Shown one piece after another: positions 1 through 7,113 of a DNA stretch of 64,000 nucleotides. Every line of letters starts with the position of its first letter. Position 1 is the stretch's first letter. The notes beneath the pieces are model-generated. The model had not been told where the DNA came from and did not search any database. It saw only the letters and a list, made by a program, of their open reading frames with translations. The DNA comes from CAVTTH01 sp963737545 (GTDB lineage: Bacteria; Verrucomicrobiota; Verrucomicrobiia; Chthoniobacterales; UBA10450), in contig CAVTTH010000004.1 in assembly GCA_963737545.1 (NCBI GenBank), forward strand, positions 1 through 64,000, in the 5' to 3' direction. The translations under genes and the position numbers were made by a program.

Positions 1-2
1 GA

Positions 3-376
3 CTTCCGAGTGTGATTGGAATCGTTGTGCATATTCTGGGACTTCTGTTTTTCATGGTCGCATTCGAACATGGAATTGGCTCGGTCATCGCCGCGGCGCT
101 AATCGCAGGCGCCGGAATTGGGACTGCTGTCGCCCGCGCTGACTGTCGTGGTGCAGAATAGCGTCCCGGTTGCTCGCATGGGCAGCGCGACCACCAGCCA
201 GCAATTTATCGGCATATTGGCGCTGCGCTCGGCGTCAGCGCGTTTGTCTTGGCCGCGACCCTAGGCGGATTTCGCCTGGGTCTGCTGTTGATGATCGCAG
301 TGAGCGCGGAACATTCGCGTGCGTGCTCGCGCTGCCCGAGCACAGTCTCCACGATGCGCACCAAGTGGATGAATGA
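3..376 (+). pseudogene. DHA2-family MFS exporter, C-terminal remnant (copy 1)
   Basis: The left edge opens inside a hydrophobic membrane segment that reads to a stop at 159-161. A second overlapping frame then reads SPALTVVVQNSVPVARMG, the signature found near the start of a late transmembrane helix in EmrB/QacA-type (DHA2) drug exporters. After at least two further frame changes the reading continues as AALGVSAFVLAATLGG and ends LHDAHQVDE at 376. The pieces are collinear with the last helices of such a transporter but lie in three frames, so I call a decayed or error-laden C-terminus. A closely similar second copy lies at 820-1065. The gene would have extended to the left of the window. Confidence 0.55.
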
Positions 377-436
377 CCTCGTTTCCAGCCGAGGCGGGTC
401 GCTCAATCGTTGAACATGGACATCCGACCCGGCAAC

Positions 437-466
437 CTGATATACGTTGATATTCGCGTATATCAG
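437..466. promoter_or_regulatory. Inverted repeat related to two downstream palindromes
   Basis: Ten-base arms CTGATATACG and CGTATATCAG flank a 10-base spacer. The arm core TATACG/CGTATA is shared with the two perfect palindromes at 777-799 and 1618-1644. It lies just downstream of MFS remnant copy 1. It could be a regulator-binding site or a piece of a mobile palindromic repeat. Confidence 0.45.
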
Positions 467-494
467 TGCCGCCCGGGATGTCTCCGGCGTCGGC

Positions 495-682
495 GGCCGG
501 CCATCTGATTGATCGGTCGGCCAATGGTCGCCTCTAAGGCAATCAATCCGAGGGTGCGTCGGCGCCGCCCGGCCTTGTTCCGACTCCTGCAGGGTGCCTT
601 CGACAACCTCAGTTCCATGGCCGGCCTCGCTCTGCGAAAGATTGCGGGCCTCCCGCCATTGGTAAATCCGCTCACTTAAAAT
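495..682 (-). pseudogene. XRE/Cro-type HTH regulator remnant
   Basis: On the minus strand one frame gives SERIYQWREARNLSQSEA, a typical first helix region of a small XRE-type helix-turn-helix protein. A second frame continues with RRRTLGLIALEATIGRP, which matches the usual tail of such proteins after the recognition helix. The middle part switches frame at least once more (LQESEQGR, the expected 'tLQewEqGr' motif). I therefore read this as one small DNA-binding regulator broken by indels. It lies between the two MFS remnants. The family call rests on motif recall only. Confidence 0.45.
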
Positions 683-776
683 TTCCGGATCTCGCTGGCC
701 GCGGCGATCGTTGGTTTTACGTCTTCGACAGCTCATTCCAGTGGTCGGTTTGTATCATGCTCACCTGGGTTCAACT

Positions 777-799
777 GATATACGTGATTCACGTATATC
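777..799. promoter_or_regulatory. Perfect 23-bp palindrome, operator-like
   Basis: The arms GATATACGTGA and TCACGTATATC surround a single central T. It sits about 20 bases upstream of MFS remnant copy 2. The same core with altered but self-complementary ends recurs at 1618-1644. Conserved dyad symmetry at two sites is typical of a dimeric repressor operator, but a mobile palindrome is also possible. Confidence 0.5.
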
Positions 800-819
800 G
801 ACGTAGGACCTTCTTCACT

Positions 820-1065
820 TCGCCTGCGCTCCCTGTCGTGGTGCAGAATAGCGTCCCAGTCGCCCGCATGGGCGACCACCAGCCAACAATTTATCCGACA
901 GGTCGGTGCTGCACTCGGCGTCAGCGCATTTGTTTTAGCGGCAACCGTAGGCGGATTTCGTGGGTTGTGTTGATGATTGCAGTGAGCGCCGGAACATTTG
1001 CGTGCGTGCTCGCGCTGCCCGCGCACAGTCTTCACGATGCACACCAAATCGATGCTTTAGAATAA
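820..1065 (+). pseudogene. DHA2-family MFS exporter, C-terminal remnant (copy 2)
   Basis: This is a second, diverged copy of the remnant at 3-376. It starts SPALPVVVQNSVPVARMG, passes through a frame change near the QQFI segment and continues as GAALGVSAFVLAATVGGF. It switches frame again before the final TFACVLALPAHSLHDAH, ending at TAA 1063-1065. Only the last helices are represented and nothing upstream resembles the rest of the transporter. It may therefore be the product of a partial tandem duplication that carried the adjacent palindrome with it. No full-length product is possible from the sequence as given. Confidence 0.5.
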
Positions 1066-1084
1066 TTGGCGCCACCAATCGCAA

Positions 1085-1435
1085 TCAGCTGTGCAATTCG
1101 AACCAGGCGGGTTTCAGATGGGCCAGCGGCTCTTTTAGTTTCGCGAGCTCTGCGGCTGGTCCGTGGACTTCGATGCGAATCAGGTCGGCCATCGCCAGCG
1201 CCTGCGCTAGCATCGCACCCACGTTTTCCAAGTGCGCCAGCAGCGCTTCGGCGTTGACGTAGCCTTCGCGGCAGAATACTTCGTCGCCGTTGATCGTGAA
1301 CTCATAGAAAAGATTACCCGTTTCGTTCCGCGTCTTGGCCGCAAACTCCGGCAGGATCGCCTTCAAATACGGCATCTTATCCGAAGGCACCTTGAAGTAG
1401 GGATGCAAACTGACGAATCTCGAAAGCTGATTCAT
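1085..1435 (-). CDS. ABM-fold quinol monooxygenase-like protein
   Basis: This is a protein of about 116 residues when started at the ATG at 1435; an upstream ATG at 1495 would add 20 residues with no family resemblance. The sequence FYEFTINGDEVFCREGY followed by LAHLENVG is characteristic of the small antibiotic-biosynthesis-monooxygenase (ABM) dimeric alpha-beta barrel family. In that family such motifs line the cofactor-free oxygenase or isomerase pocket. The protein is probably a small cytosolic enzyme or stress-associated protein; its substrate is unknown. It stands alone between the MFS remnant and a palindrome that precedes the beta-lactamase. Confidence 0.7.
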   Translation of the reverse strand: MNQLSRFVSLHPYFKVPSDKMPYLKAILPEFAAKTRNETGNLFYEFTINGDEVFCREGYVNAEALLAHLENVGAMLAQALAMADLIRIEVHGPAAELAKLKEPLAHLKPAWFELHS

Positions 1436-1617
1436 ACCTTGATGGTAAACCTTTCCGGAATGCAGGGCGAGGCCAGACGGCTTCGCCAGAAGCAAGTACG
1501 CTCGCCAATCCGACGAGCTTTGCGATCCTGTTCATCGCGGCGAACAATCGATAGTAAGCTCTGACCGTTGTTGATCCCTTTGATCCCTTGTTGACCCTTA
1601 TGTCCGCTCGAAAACCA

Positions 1618-1644
1618 ATGCTATACGTGATTCACGTATAGCAT
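1618..1644. promoter_or_regulatory. Perfect 27-bp palindrome upstream of the beta-lactamase gene
   Basis: The arms ATGCTATACGTGA and TCACGTATAGCAT flank one central T. It shares the core TATACGTGATTCACGTATA with 777-799, while the flanking bases have changed on both sides in a complementary way. That pattern suggests the symmetry itself is kept. It lies 59 bases upstream of the beta-lactamase start, a position suitable for an operator. Confidence 0.5.
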
Positions 1645-1703
1645 CAATTCACGCTTGTTCGGTGATTGTTGAAGACGCAACTCCCAGTTAGCCTCCGGCG
1701 AGG

Positions 1704-2579
1704 ATGAGACATCTCTTTTTTGCTGCCACTCTCGCCGCCGCGCTCCCTTTCCCTGGCTTGCCAAGTCAATTCGAAAAGATTGCTCCCGCGGCGAAAGGGC
1801 GCGTCGGCGTCGCGGCCCAGCTCCTCGAGTCGGGCGAAACGGCGGACCTGCACGGCGACGAGCATTTCCCGATGCATAGCGTTTACAAGCTGCCGATCTC
1901 GATGGCGGTCTTGCAGCGCGTTGATCGCGGAGAGCTGAAGCTCGATCAGCAAGTGAAGGTCGAGCCGAGCGATTTCGTGCGAACGGGAATGTATAGCCCG
2001 GTGCGCGATAAATATCCGGACGGTACCGAGCTGACCATCGCGGAACTTCTCCGCTACACCATTTGCGAGAGCGATGGCAGCACCAGCGATGTGCTCATGA
2101 AACTCATCGGCGGTCCGGGCAGTGTCATGGCCTTCCTGGAGGAAATTCAGGTGCCGGACATCCAGGTTGTTAACTCTGAGAAGGAAATCGGCCGCGACTG
2201 GGAAACGCAGTATCGAAACTGGGCGACTCCCAAAGGCGCGCTCGCCCTCCTCGTGGCCTTGCAATCTCAGCGTGGCCTCTCGCGGGAGAGCCAAGCCCTG
2301 CTGCTGAAGTTGATGACCGAAGCCATCCCGGGCGCGAAACGCCTCAAAGGCGAATTGCCTGCTGGAACCGTAGTCGCACACAAGACCGGCACCGGCGGCA
2401 CTCGCAACGGCATCACCTCTGCGACCAACGACATCGGCATTATCACTCTGCCCGATGGCCGACACCTGGCCGTGGCCGCATTCGTCTCCGATTCCGCCGC
2501 CAATGATGACACGCGGGATGCGATCATTGCCCGCCTGGCCAAAGCCGCCTGGGATCGCGCCCACTCGTTAGGCCGATGA
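1704..2579 (+). CDS. Class A beta-lactamase, PER-like (subclass A2)
   Basis: This is a 291-residue serine hydrolase with an N-terminal hydrophobic signal (about 1-18), so it is exported to the periplasm. S59-V-Y-K62 is the catalytic SxxK and S123-D-G125 occupies the SDN position. K227-T-G229 within VVAHKTGTGG is the KTG box. The stretch around E159 to N172 (RNWATPKGA) resembles the omega loop of PER-type enzymes, making E159 the likely general base with Gly in place of the usual Asn170. RLKGELPAGTVVAHKTG and TNDIGIITLPDGR also match PER-like enzymes. It predicts penicillin or cephalosporin hydrolysis; the spectrum cannot be read from sequence. The last 17 codons are duplicated at 4692-4743. 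Confidence 0.85.
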   Translation: MRHLFFAATLAAALPFPGLPSQFEKIAPAAKGRVGVAAQLLESGETADLHGDEHFPMHSVYKLPISMAVLQRVDRGELKLDQQVKVEPSDFVRTGMYSPVRDKYPDGTELTIAELLRYTICESDGSTSDVLMKLIGGPGSVMAFLEEIQVPDIQVVNSEKEIGRDWETQYRNWATPKGALALLVALQSQRGLSRESQALLLKLMTEAIPGAKRLKGELPAGTVVAHKTGTGGTRNGITSATNDIGIITLPDGRHLAVAAFVSDSAANDDTRDAIIARLAKAAWDRAHSLGR

Positions 2580-2609
2580 GGCGTTGGCGGCGGCCCTGGC
2601 TCTCGACGT
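2528..2609 (+). repeat. 82-bp direct repeat covering the beta-lactamase 3' end (copy 1)
   Basis: These 82 bases, spanning the last codons, stop and 30 bases of downstream sequence of the beta-lactamase gene, recur at 4692-4773 in the same orientation with one mismatch. The last 14 bases (CTGGCTCTCGACGT) are also the start of each unit of the tandem repeat at 2596-2752. Confidence 0.85.
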
Positions 2610-2752
2610 GATCGGCCAAGTGTTGCAGCTACTGTTCTGTCAAGATTTGTTGACTGACCCCTAATGATTTCTTTCTGGCTCTCGACGTGATCGGCCAAGT
2701 GTTGCAGCTACTGTTCTGTCAAGATTTGTTGACTGACCCCTAATGATTCCTT
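2596..2752 (+). repeat. Two tandem units of a 79-bp repeat
   Basis: Two nearly identical units begin at 2596 and 2675 (period 79 bases), each starting CTGGCTCTCGACGT and ending near CCCCTAATGATT. The distal part of the unit (CTGTCAAGATTTGTTGACTG and following bases) recurs in inverted orientation at 6993-7021, so the unit contains a dispersed repeat. No coding frame is evident. Confidence 0.85.
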
Positions 2753-2783
2753 TGAAGGTTTTCTACTTTCTCCTTCATCCTTT

Positions 2784-3743
2784 TTGCTTTTCTCTAGGCT
2801 TCGGCTGCTGTCTGCTACGATTCAACATGGAAAGCAACTAATTGGTTGTTCCGGTTTATGGCCAACGCGGCTCGCCACATTTTCCTTGGTTACAATCAAC
2901 AATTCTTACCTGTCATTCGCACTGGCCCAAAGGGCGTTTGCCAACTTGTCTCCGAACAATGGAAGCGCCGCGATTCTGTCGGACTTGTACAGATTCTTTC
3001 GAATTCTGATCTGCTTGGCCATTTTCTTTCTGCCGACAATTTACATGGATCTGTTGGTTCGGAAGAAATCCGATGCGACTTTTGATGACGGCAGCAAAGG
3101 TCTGGGCAGATCAAAAGCAGGCGTGGCCATCGCCCGCGAGATGTATTATGCGGCCGTCTTCGCCTTTCTCCTTGTCGCTTTATTTTGGGACTTCCATACC
3201 TCTATCATCGCCATCGGTTTGATTATTTACTTCCTGGCGGATATTCTCATTCACCTTTCCGGACAGGTTTTTGTTTGGGGCGTCCTGTCAATTGATGCAT
3301 CGAGATCGCTTCTGCTTGCGTTAATTAATTATTTCGAAATGACGATCGGCTTCGCCGTTCTTTACCGCCATTGGGATTGCCTTTCGATTTGCCCTCTCGG
3401 AGCCATGCAAGCGCTTTACTTTTCTCTCGTGACCGGCGCGACAGTTGGGTACGGCGACATTGTTCCGGCAACAGACGCGGGCAAAACGTTGGTAATGGTA
3501 CAAATAGCGATCGCATTCCTTTTTGTTGCTATCATCCTAAGCACACTCCTCGGCCGTACAGACCGGCTCAAATCAAGCTGCTGGATCCTAGACCTGAATG
3601 TGATCTGGCGATTTTCGCAACGCGGGCGTTTAGGTGCGGTGCGGCTCGGAGCGTTTGGTGCGGCGTTCAGTGGCAACAAGAGTCTTTCGACCCGGCTTTT
3701 TTCCCTCGGTCTCCCAACCGGGTCGCCGACTTCCCTAGGCTGA
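2784..3743 (+). CDS. Two-TM-type potassium channel family protein
   Basis: This 319-residue membrane protein has hydrophobic segments near residues 70-90, 120-140, 145-165 and 180-195, a re-entrant pore loop, and a final helix near 235-257. The pore carries T220-V-G-Y-G-D225, the canonical K+ selectivity filter, followed by VPATDAGKTLVMVQ as in Ion_trans_2 channels. It should conduct K+ across the inner membrane. The first 60 residues and the tail after the last helix look less protein-like, so the true start and end are uncertain. No regulatory RCK domain is visible. It is flanked on both sides by repeats. Confidence 0.75.
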   Translation: MLFSRLRLLSATIQHGKQLIGCSGLWPTRLATFSLVTINNSYLSFALAQRAFANLSPNNGSAAILSDLYRFFRILICLAIFFLPTIYMDLLVRKKSDATFDDGSKGLGRSKAGVAIAREMYYAAVFAFLLVALFWDFHTSIIAIGLIIYFLADILIHLSGQVFVWGVLSIDASRSLLLALINYFEMTIGFAVLYRHWDCLSICPLGAMQALYFSLVTGATVGYGDIVPATDAGKTLVMVQIAIAFLFVAIILSTLLGRTDRLKSSCWILDLNVIWRFSQRGRLGAVRLGAFGAAFSGNKSLSTRLFSLGLPTGSPTSLG

Positions 3744-3791
3744 TTCGTAGCTCACAGTCTCCCGGCGTAAAGTTCGCGCCCGCGAACCGCA
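3705..3791 (+). repeat. Dispersed ~85-bp repeat, copy 1 (diverged)
   Basis: This shares the block GACTTCCCTAGGCTGA through CCGGCGTAAAGTTCGCG and a terminal GCGAACC with copies at 4775-4865 (inverted) and 12800-12889. Read as protein, all three copies give a related frame with the consensus QNRVAGFPRLTR and PPAVKFAPCEP. This copy overlaps the 3' end of the channel gene. Confidence 0.7.
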
Positions 3792-3825
3792 GCGAGTATC
3801 GTCGCCAACATGACAGCTTTCCACC

Positions 3826-3936
3826 GTGGCCCAATACCTCGCCGCTCTCCCCGCGGATCGCCGCGCCGCGCTCAGCGCCGTGCGCAAAACGATCAATGAG
3901 AACCTGCCGAGTGCAACGGCTTGCAGCGTGAAGTAA
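3826..3936 (+). pseudogene. DUF1801-family N-terminal fragment
   Basis: From a GTG at 3826 the frame reads VAQYLAALPADRRAALSAV followed by RKTINENLP, the usual N-terminus of small DUF1801 (YdhG-like) proteins. It then ends at TAA 3934-3936 after 36 codons, where a full protein has about 110-140. The remainder of the domain is not found downstream, so this is a truncated relic sitting directly after a dispersed repeat. Confidence 0.5.
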
Positions 3937-4014
3937 TAAGGAAGAATGCAGAAGGAAAAACACGGTCTACGCGATCGGACGAAGGCTTTCGCGCTTCGGA
4001 TTGTGCGCAGGTTT

Positions 4015-4605
4015 TTATTTCGGCCAAGCCGCTTTCAGCTTCGCAGCTATCTCGTTATATTCCGCCTCCGGTAGCTTTCTCCTTGGCGCGGGAGTTCCAG
4101 GCGCTTTCCCTCCGAAAGAGGGTATGACGTGAAAATGGGCATGGTAAACGGTTTGGCTGCTGCTGAGCCCGTTATTTTGTTGAACTCGAAAACCAGTTGC
4201 CCCCAGCCCATTCTTCTGCGCGATCGCCGCTTTTTGCACGGTCGCCAGCAGGTGACACATCTCATCCGGCTTAAGGTCCAGAAGATTTCGCGCGCCCATC
4301 CGTTTCGGGACCACCAGCACGTGGCCCGGCACGACCACCTCTTCCTCCGGCAGCGGCATGAAGACCAGCACACGATCGTCCTCGAATATCTTGGACGCGG
4401 CCGACTCCGCGCTCTTATCCTGGATCAATTGCGCAATACCATTTGTCGGATCGTATTTGCCATCGAGCCCGGTATCAGTCCCGGCCGGAGGAAGCTCGCT
4501 AGCTGGAATTTGTTGCGCCAGCAGCGGCGCGCCTTGTACGAACATAAGCGCGCCCAACCCGAAACAAATGCCTATCCATCTTACGGTGTGAAGTCTTGGA
4601 TCCAT
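4015..4605 (-). CDS. Secreted HIT-family protein
   Basis: This 196-residue protein has an N-terminal signal peptide (hydrophobic core about 11-24, likely cleavage after LLAQQ) and then a HIT domain. H155-A-H157-F-H159 is the histidine triad that binds the alpha-phosphate in nucleotide hydrolases and transferases. VVPGHVLVVPKR is the typical upstream strand. Most HIT proteins are cytosolic, so an exported version is somewhat unusual but has been seen in other phyla. The substrate is unknown. It is a single gene with repeats on both sides. Confidence 0.85.
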   Translation of the reverse strand: MDPRLHTVRWIGICFGLGALMFVQGAPLLAQQIPASELPPAGTDTGLDGKYDPTNGIAQLIQDKSAESAASKIFEDDRVLVFMPLPEEEVVVPGHVLVVPKRMGARNLLDLKPDEMCHLLATVQKAAIAQKNGLGATGFRVQQNNGLSSSQTVYHAHFHVIPSFGGKAPGTPAPRRKLPEAEYNEIAAKLKAAWPK

Positions 4606-4691
4606 GATCCTACTATGTTTCGCTTCGGTCGCTATGGCGACTCGAAATCCTGCCGCATTGCGGCAAATCTACATCCAGGGAACATTCTCGA

Positions 4692-4773
4692 TGCCCGCCT
4701 GGCCAAAGCCGCCTGGGATCGCGCCCACTCGTTAGGCCGATGAGGCGTTGGTGGCGGCCCTGGCTCTCGACGT
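4692..4773 (+). repeat. 82-bp direct repeat (copy 2)
   Basis: This is the second copy of 2528-2609 with a single mismatch. It still encodes the beta-lactamase C-terminal peptide ARLAKAAWDRAHSLGR and stop, here without any enzyme upstream. It abuts the 85-bp dispersed repeat that begins at 4775. Confidence 0.85.
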
Positions 4774-4774
4774 A

Positions 4775-4865
4775 CGGTTCGCAGGGCGCGAACTTTACGG
4801 CGGGAGGCCACGAGCTGTGGCGAGTTGGTCTAGGGAAGCCGGCGCCGCGGTTTTGGTGAAAACCG
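4775..4865 (-). repeat. Dispersed ~85-bp repeat, copy 2 (inverted)
   Basis: This is an inverted copy of the family seen at 3705-3791 and 12800-12889. It ends in the hairpin CGGTTTTGGTGAAAACCG, also present at the matching end of the 12.8 kb copy. On the minus strand it reads GAGFPRPTR and PPAVKFAPCEP. Confidence 0.8.
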
Positions 4866-5033
4866 ATCGGCCGCACCTTTGCGCGCGTGTCCGTGGAGGA
4901 GGCCATAGCCAATTACCAGACGGCGATGGCGCTCATGCGCGAGGGAAAGTGTCAATACTTGGCTCTGACCTTTCTCCTTTCATAAGATCGATGGGAGAAC
5001 GGCCGCCAACATTGTGCAAGGACGGCGCTACGA

Positions 5034-5579
5034 TCACTTCGCTCCGGGGGGGAGGTCTTTGCTGTGAATTGTCCGTTGCAGTTCTTCACCGCTGACCCGT
5101 ACGACGTTGAAGCTGCTAGCCTCTCCCGCCCAGCTTCCACTGTCATTAAGTTCGACCCAGTGACCAGGCAGACGACTTCCAGTAAACGCGGGTACCCAAA
5201 CCCAATGGCGCCCTTTCTTCACGGTTACAGATGCCCGCGACGCTGGCGCTGCACGCAGATCAAAATTCAGTTGTGTCGGCGCATCCGACTCGATGGTTGT
5301 ATTATTGATGGAAGTTTTGACGGCACCATTCACAGCCAATGTGACTCGGTAATTGCCTGGCGGAAGACCCTCTAAAATATAACGACCTCTTACATCGGTC
5401 TTGACGGTTGTGAGCAATTTCCCACCATTTTTCGTTTCGATCCGAATGTCCGCGCCTTCTATCGGATGTCCTTTAGCATCCTTGACGATCCCTTCCAGCA
5501 CCGAGCTCGCAGCCCATGCGCTTGCGACAAAGAGCATCAACCCAACAAAACCAATTCGAAGCGACTTTAGTAAGAGCAT
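5034..5579 (-). CDS. Secreted protein with carboxypeptidase-regulatory-like domain
   Basis: The start at 5579 is favoured because a strong AAGGAAGGAA ribosome-binding site lies eight bases upstream and the product then begins directly with a signal peptide (MLLLKSLRIGFVGLMLFVAS). The mature part carries a carboxypeptidase-regulatory-like beta-sandwich: GIVKDAKGHPIEGADIRI, RGRYILEGLPPGNYRVTL. This transthyretin-like fold is common in surface and periplasmic proteins, where it acts in binding rather than catalysis. The C-terminal 70 residues are unassigned. It lies just downstream of the small lipoprotein gene on the same strand and may be co-transcribed with it. Confidence 0.75.
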   Translation of the reverse strand: MLLLKSLRIGFVGLMLFVASAWAASSVLEGIVKDAKGHPIEGADIRIETKNGGKLLTTVKTDVRGRYILEGLPPGNYRVTLAVNGAVKTSINNTTIESDAPTQLNFDLRAAPASRASVTVKKGRHWVWVPAFTGSRLPGHWVELNDSGSWAGEASSFNVVRVSGEELQRTIHSKDLPPGAK

Positions 5580-5605
5580 AAATAATATTCCTTCCTTATG
5601 GACAT

Positions 5606-5815
5606 TCAGAAGCCCCCTGGTGTCGCCTGCGTTGTTTTCATGTCCCGGTAACCGATGGGCTGACTTGGTAGCGCGTGGTCTGGCGTGGTTGCTGCGGTCG
5701 TAGTGGTCTGACGCGTTGTACTCGCCGTCGTCCCGCTTGAGCAAGAGACCAGCATCAGGGCGAGTATTGAAAGCGCAGAAGTAAGTAGATAAATGAATTT
5801 AGTTATTGTTTTCAT
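5606..5815 (-). CDS. Small lipoprotein
   Basis: This is a 69-residue protein with a hydrophobic N-terminal segment and the lipobox LVSC (Cys at about residue 25), followed by a Thr/Ser-rich low-complexity stretch (TTASTTRQTTTTAATT). It is predicted to be lipid-anchored in the outer or inner membrane. There is no known domain. It precedes the carboxypeptidase-regulatory-like gene by 26 bases on the same strand, so the two are probably one transcript. Short low-complexity proteins are easily miscalled; the signal peptide plus lipobox supports this one. Confidence 0.6.
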   Translation of the reverse strand: MKTITKFIYLLTSALSILALMLVSCSSGTTASTTRQTTTTAATTPDHALPSQPIGYRDMKTTQATPGGF

Positions 5816-5911
5816 GTGGTTTTTTCTTTGGTGGTTTTCGCACGTACAGATAACTCCGTGCCGTCTTCTCTTTCCAGTGGCGTATACGTCATAATGTGGT
5901 AATCATACGCC

Positions 5912-6946
5912 ATGCGTTCCCATCTTGTCGCCGTGGTCGCCTATGACGACTTGTGCACGTTCGAGTTTGCCTGTGCGGCTGAAATTTTTTCCGTGCGATG
6001 GCCCGGCATTGACGTGCCGTGGTACAATTTCGGCGTGTGCGCGGCGACGCGGTCCCCGCTGCGCGCGACCGGAGGCGTCCGTTTTACCGCGCCGCACTCG
6101 CTGCGCCTCCTCGACCGGGCGGACACCATCGTCATTCCCGGCTGGCGGCCGGCTGTGCCACCGCCGCGATTGTTGATTCGAAAACTCCAAAATGCGCACG
6201 CGCGCGGAGCGCGACTCTGTTCGATCTGCACAGGCGCGTTCGTCCTCGCCGCAACCGGTCTCCTCGACGGGAAGCCCGCCACGACGCATTGGATACACGT
6301 CGCGCTATTGCAGGAGCGATACCCGGAGATCGAAGTGCGAAGCAACGACCTCTATGTGGACACGGGCCGGATCATCACCTCGGCTGGATCCGCAGCCGGA
6401 CTAGATATGATGCTGCACCTTGTTCGGCGCGATCACGGAGCGAAGATTGCGAATCTGGTCGCGCAGGGTCTCGTTATCCCGGCGCATCGTGAGGGCGGAC
6501 AAGCGCAGTTTCTTCCACACGCCGTCTCGCTCAACGCCTCGCATCCGATCGCGCCGTTGCTTGAGTGGATGCGAGGGAATCTGAAAACGAAGCATGATTT
6601 GAGATCGCTGGCTCGCCGCGCCGGCGTGAGCGAGCGGACCTTGCAGCGCCAGTTTCGTGACGCCACCGGACTCTGGCCCACTCAGTGGATCGTGCACGAG
6701 CGGGTAGCGCGCGCAAAAGACACGCTGGAAACCACCCGCGCGCCGTTGTGGGCTGTGGCGGACTCTTGCGGCTTCGGCACAGAAGAATCGTTTCGCCATC
6801 ACTTTCGCCGGATAGCCGGCATCAGTCCGGGTCGGTATCGACGAAGTTTCAGCCAGCTACCGGCCACTTTAAGGATCGGGAGAACCGCGGATTACACCGA
6901 TAGCCCGGATAGGGCTATTCCTCGTCTTCTTGCAAAGATCACCTAG
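5912..6946 (+). CDS. GlxA/FtrA-type AraC-family transcriptional regulator
   Basis: This is a 344-residue regulator. Residues 1-195 form a DJ-1/PfpI (class I glutamine-amidotransferase-like) sensor domain with the nucleophile-elbow sequence CSICTGAF (C106). Residues 220-330 form a two-HTH AraC DNA-binding domain with LARRAGVSERTLQRQFRD and the C-terminal CGFGTEESFRHHFRR. Members such as FtrA and GlxA control small catabolic operons, but no target operon is adjacent. It reads away from the lipoprotein gene across a 96-base gap that probably holds both promoters. The last 25 residues extend beyond the usual domain end. Confidence 0.9.
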   Translation: MRSHLVAVVAYDDLCTFEFACAAEIFSVRWPGIDVPWYNFGVCAATRSPLRATGGVRFTAPHSLRLLDRADTIVIPGWRPAVPPPRLLIRKLQNAHARGARLCSICTGAFVLAATGLLDGKPATTHWIHVALLQERYPEIEVRSNDLYVDTGRIITSAGSAAGLDMMLHLVRRDHGAKIANLVAQGLVIPAHREGGQAQFLPHAVSLNASHPIAPLLEWMRGNLKTKHDLRSLARRAGVSERTLQRQFRDATGLWPTQWIVHERVARAKDTLETTRAPLWAVADSCGFGTEESFRHHFRRIAGISPGRYRRSFSQLPATLRIGRTADYTDSPDRAIPRLLAKIT

Positions 6947-6992
6947 CCTGTTGGTCGACGCCGAAAACTTCGACCTATCTGTGAAGAGGAAG

Positions 6993-7021
6993 AATAGGAG
7001 TCAGTCAACAAATCTTGACAG
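6993..7021 (-). repeat. Inverted single copy of the 79-bp repeat end
   Basis: GTCAGTCAACAAATCTTGAC and its neighbours are the reverse complement of the distal part of the tandem unit at 2596-2752. It shows that this segment is dispersed and not only tandem. It lies between convergent genes. Confidence 0.7.
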
Positions 7022-7113
7022 CCATTGTCGTGCTTTGACGCGGGAATAACTGTGCTTTTCTGACGAAAGCGGCGTGCAGCGATTTTGATCATCTTCCCTT
7101 GTGAGATTGCGGT

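Larger units (their letters stand above)
4606..5033. other. Gene-free stretch made of repeats and an unrecognised coding fragment
   Basis: This interval holds the second copy of the 82-bp repeat and the inverted copy of the 85-bp repeat. A short open plus-strand fragment at 4875-4985 reads VSVEEAIANYQTAMALMREG, which looks protein-like but which I cannot assign. No RNA gene or full-length gene is visible. Confidence 0.6.

Noticed and set aside
206..736. Long minus-strand open frame over the first MFS remnant as a gene of 176 codons
   Set aside because: Only its first third (the XRE-like helix) resembles a protein. The rest is the complement of the MFS remnant and repeat sequence.
1644..2564. 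Long minus-strand frame opposite the beta-lactamase gene
   Set aside because: The plus strand carries all beta-lactamase motifs and a signal peptide; the minus frame has no recognisable domain.
2528..2609. Possible integron attC site at the end of the beta-lactamase gene (CGTTAGGC fits the GTTRRRY core, and the segment is duplicated)
   Set aside because: No matching RYYYAAC core lies 50-150 bases upstream of either copy, there is no paired inner L-box symmetry, and no integrase or array of cassettes is present.
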